A stretch of 15,146 bases of DNA from Ferrithrix thermotolerans DSM 19514 (lineage in GTDB: Bacteria; Actinomycetota; Acidimicrobiia; Acidimicrobiales; Ilumatobacteraceae): contig CAMAQQ010000010.1 in the NCBI GenBank assembly GCA_945860575.1, forward strand, positions 1 through 15,146. Reading direction: 5' to 3'. How positions within the stretch are numbered: position 1 is the stretch's first letter; each line of letters opens with the position of its first letter. A program made the position numbers and the translations under genes. This document shows, in pieces, positions 13,868 through 15,146 of this stretch. The notes beneath the pieces are model-generated. The model saw only the letters and a list, made by a program, of their open reading frames with translations. It was not told where the DNA came from and did no database searches.

Positions 13868-14841
13868 TTTTCGGTGACAACTTTGCAGTTGTCAGCGATT
13901 TGCAGCGGCGTTTACATGACGCCAAATACTTAGATTTATCGCTGGTTCAATCTGGAACTTTCTGCGACCTGACAAAATCAGCCGTCGAAGAATTACAACG
14001 ACGGCGTGGGCTGCTTGTGTCTGGGGTTTGCGACAAAGCCACTTGGTTGACTCTTGTTGAGTCATCTTTTCATTTAGGCGACCGTTTGAATTATCTGTCA
14101 TCACCATTGCAACGCGGCGATGATGTCGCCGAACTTCAAGAATTATTGGCGCGCACGGGTTTTGATTGTGGTCGGGTAGACGGCTTTTTGGGCGTGCAAA
14201 CGGCGGCATCCCTAACTGAGTTTCAGCGCAACTACGGGCTCGTAACTGATGGCATTTGTGGACCAATCACACTTCAAGCACTGCGTCGAGCAAGTCGGCA
14301 CAGTGGCAATGGTCCTGGTGTTGGGATTGTTCGAGAACGCCACACGGCCGCAAAATACAGCGATGATCTCGCGGCGTTTCGCGTCGTAATCGGTCAATTC
14401 GGCGCGCTCGACAACCTGACTCACGAGTTGTGCGATCGACTGCGAGCCCAACACACCAATGTCGCGGTTATCCACGATGCTGACCCGCACCGACATGCAC
14501 AACTTGCCAACGATTTTGCAGCCAACCTGTATATCGGCATTGAAACCCGCGAGACCCCGAGTTGTGATATCGCCTACTATCACACCAAAGGGTTTCACTC
14601 AGTTACGGGTCACATTTTCGCTACTCTGGCGGCCGAAGCAATAGAACGCTCGGCGCCCTGGTTCTCGCCCACTGTTAGTGGTATGCGCCTGCAAGTTTTG
14701 CGTGAAACAACAATGCCTGCAGTGCTCTGTGGATTAGGACCATTGCGAGTAATTTATCCCCATAGCGCTGTAATTGCCGACGATCTCGCAAAATCAATGG
14801 CGATATGGGTTAAAACTACATCATCGCAGTTTGAAAGATAG
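13846..14841 (+). CDS. cwlM: CwlM-like peptidoglycan-binding protein with degenerate amidase domain
   Basis: About 331 residues from the proposed AUU, or 313 from the first canonical codon (TTG at 13900). Two PG_binding_1 modules: the first begins VFGDNFAVVSDLQRRL upstream of the TTG and continues to LVSGVCDKATWLTL; the second is RGDDVAELQELLARTGFD to DGICGPITLQALR. The rest matches an amidase_3 fold only in part: AQLANDFAANLYIGI and PAVLCGLGPL correspond to segments that normally carry a zinc histidine and the catalytic glutamate, both missing, and the DPGHGG-type motif is deleted. There is no signal peptide. M. tuberculosis CwlM is a cytoplasmic regulator of MurA controlled by phosphorylation, so a regulatory role is likely. 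The ATT at 13846 has GGAG eight bases upstream; no ATG, GTG or TTG lies between it and the conserved domain. Confidence 0.82.
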   Translation: MYSDKELVFGDNFAVVSDLQRRLHDAKYLDLSLVQSGTFCDLTKSAVEELQRRRGLLVSGVCDKATWLTLVESSFHLGDRLNYLSSPLQRGDDVAELQELLARTGFDCGRVDGFLGVQTAASLTEFQRNYGLVTDGICGPITLQALRRASRHSGNGPGVGIVRERHTAAKYSDDLAAFRVVIGQFGALDNLTHELCDRLRAQHTNVAVIHDADPHRHAQLANDFAANLYIGIETRETPSCDIAYYHTKGFHSVTGHIFATLAAEAIERSAPWFSPTVSGMRLQVLRETTMPAVLCGLGPLRVIYPHSAVIADDLAKSMAIWVKTTSSQFER

Positions 14842-14861
14842 ACGAACAACTTAGTTGGAAG

Positions 14862-14894
14862 TTTTCCACAGCTTATACACATTTTGTGTAGAGT
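14862..14894. promoter_or_regulatory. DnaA-box-like pair between cwlM and parB
   Basis: TTTTCCACA (14862-14870, one mismatch to TTATnCACA) and TTATACACA (14873-14881, full match, the same sequence as the E. coli oriC R2 box) lie 11 bases apart in the same orientation. TACACA-TTT-TGTGTA (14876-14890) forms a perfect inverted repeat that overlaps the second box. Binding is not proven. Confidence 0.45.
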
Positions 14895-14903
14895 CTTTAT
14901 TTA

Positions 14904-14943
14904 GGGTTTATTCGTAAGATAAACCTGAGAGTTAGATTTTTTT
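14904..14943 (+). terminator. Weak intrinsic terminator candidate after cwlM
   Basis: GGGTTTAT (14904-14911) pairs with ATAAACCT (14919-14926) over eight positions, one a G-T wobble, with a 7-base loop. A run of seven T occurs at 14937-14943, ten bases after the stem, which is further than ideal. The genes on either side converge, so a terminator is expected here. Confidence 0.4.
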
Positions 14944-14966
14944 ACACGATATAGCAATTGTTTTAT

Positions 14967-15146
14967 TTAATCGCTGTTTTGGATTCCATCGGTCATCGCT
15001 CGATAAATTCGCTCGAGATCATTGAGATCAGCAAATTCAACAGTCATTCGCCCACGTCCAGCAGTCGCGGTGATTGAAACCTTTGTTGAAAGATGCTCGC
15101 CAAGCAACGCCTGCAATTCAACTAAGCCGGGCTCAGGAAGTGTGGT
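14967..15146 (-). CDS. parB: Chromosome-partitioning protein ParB, C-terminal part
   Basis: Only the last 59 codons and the TAA (14967-14969) are in the window; the gene continues beyond the right edge. The translation includes LVELQALLGEHLSTKVSI, then GRGRMTVEFADLNDLERIY and ends GIQNSD. This is the ParB C-terminal dimerisation domain, with the GRG..(V/I)EF pattern followed by a helix. ParB binds parS sites near the origin and works with ParA in chromosome segregation. Convergent with cwlM, as in other Actinobacteria. No parS-like sequence was noticed in the window by eye. Confidence 0.9.
   Translation of the reverse strand, partial: TTLPEPGLVELQALLGEHLSTKVSITATAGRGRMTVEFADLNDLERIYRAMTDGIQNSD

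Noticed and set aside
14468..14476. DnaA-box-like TTATCCACG inside cwlM
   Set aside because: Single copy with one mismatch in a conserved consensus position, within coding sequence; probably chance.
1..15146. CRISPR array, prophage genes or toxin-antitoxin pair
   Set aside because: No regularly spaced repeats with unique spacers, no phage structural or integrase proteins, and no recognisable toxin-antitoxin family in any frame.

Overview
The window reads as an oriC-proximal stretch of an actinobacterial chromosome of moderate to low GC (estimated by eye, not computed). The gene content points to Actinomycetota and probably to a planktonic Acidimicrobiia-like lineage. The support is a DUF5318 protein, a DUF6049-type secreted protein, PcnA with an HD domain, a CwlM-type double peptidoglycan-binding protein and ParB, in an order that recalls two blocks on either side of dnaA in Mycobacterium tuberculosis (Rv0049-Rv0058 and Rv3907c-Rv3917c). 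Here the two blocks are joined directly. The class-level assignment is inference.

Layout. 1-584: a tRNA-Gly(CCC) and an ArfB-type ribosome-rescue hydrolase on the plus strand. 595-4117 (minus strand): the operon rpsF-ssb-rpsR-rplI, then dnaB and a small membrane protein. A 132-bp gap between rplI and dnaB carries DnaA boxes repeated every 12 bp. The rpsF leader can fold into two competing hairpins, one of which hides the ribosome binding site. 4221-5384: an AT-rich FkbM-type methyltransferase gene in the opposite orientation, bracketed by two identical 44-bp direct repeats. Each repeat holds the last codons of the neighbouring DUF5318 gene, so this looks like a one-gene cassette inserted at the 3' end of that gene. 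5352-7242 (minus): DUF5318 and the CCA-adding enzyme. 7349-14841 (plus): DUF6049 protein, DegV protein, a membrane Ser/Thr kinase, a small two-helix membrane protein, trxB, trxA and cwlM. 14967-15146 (minus): the 3' end of parB, running off the window.

How the genes fit together: replication and translation (dnaB, ssb, rpsF, rpsR, rplI, parB), tRNA maturation (pcnA, needed because the tRNA-Gly gene does not encode CCA), ribosome rescue (arfB), thiol redox (trxB/trxA) and cell-wall control (kinase, cwlM). The kinase carries the type of extracellular domain found at the C-terminus of mycobacterial MviN, but with no MurJ flippase part and with intact catalytic residues. The cwlM amidase domain has lost its catalytic motifs and its start codon is not canonical.

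Most notable: the repeat-bounded fkbM cassette, the DnaA-box array before dnaB, the kinase in the syntenic place of mviN, and the unusual start of cwlM. If the order parB-parA-rsmG-yidC-rnpA-rpmH-dnaA continues to the right, the fork would run right to left and the ribosomal-protein operon would be co-directional with it (inference).
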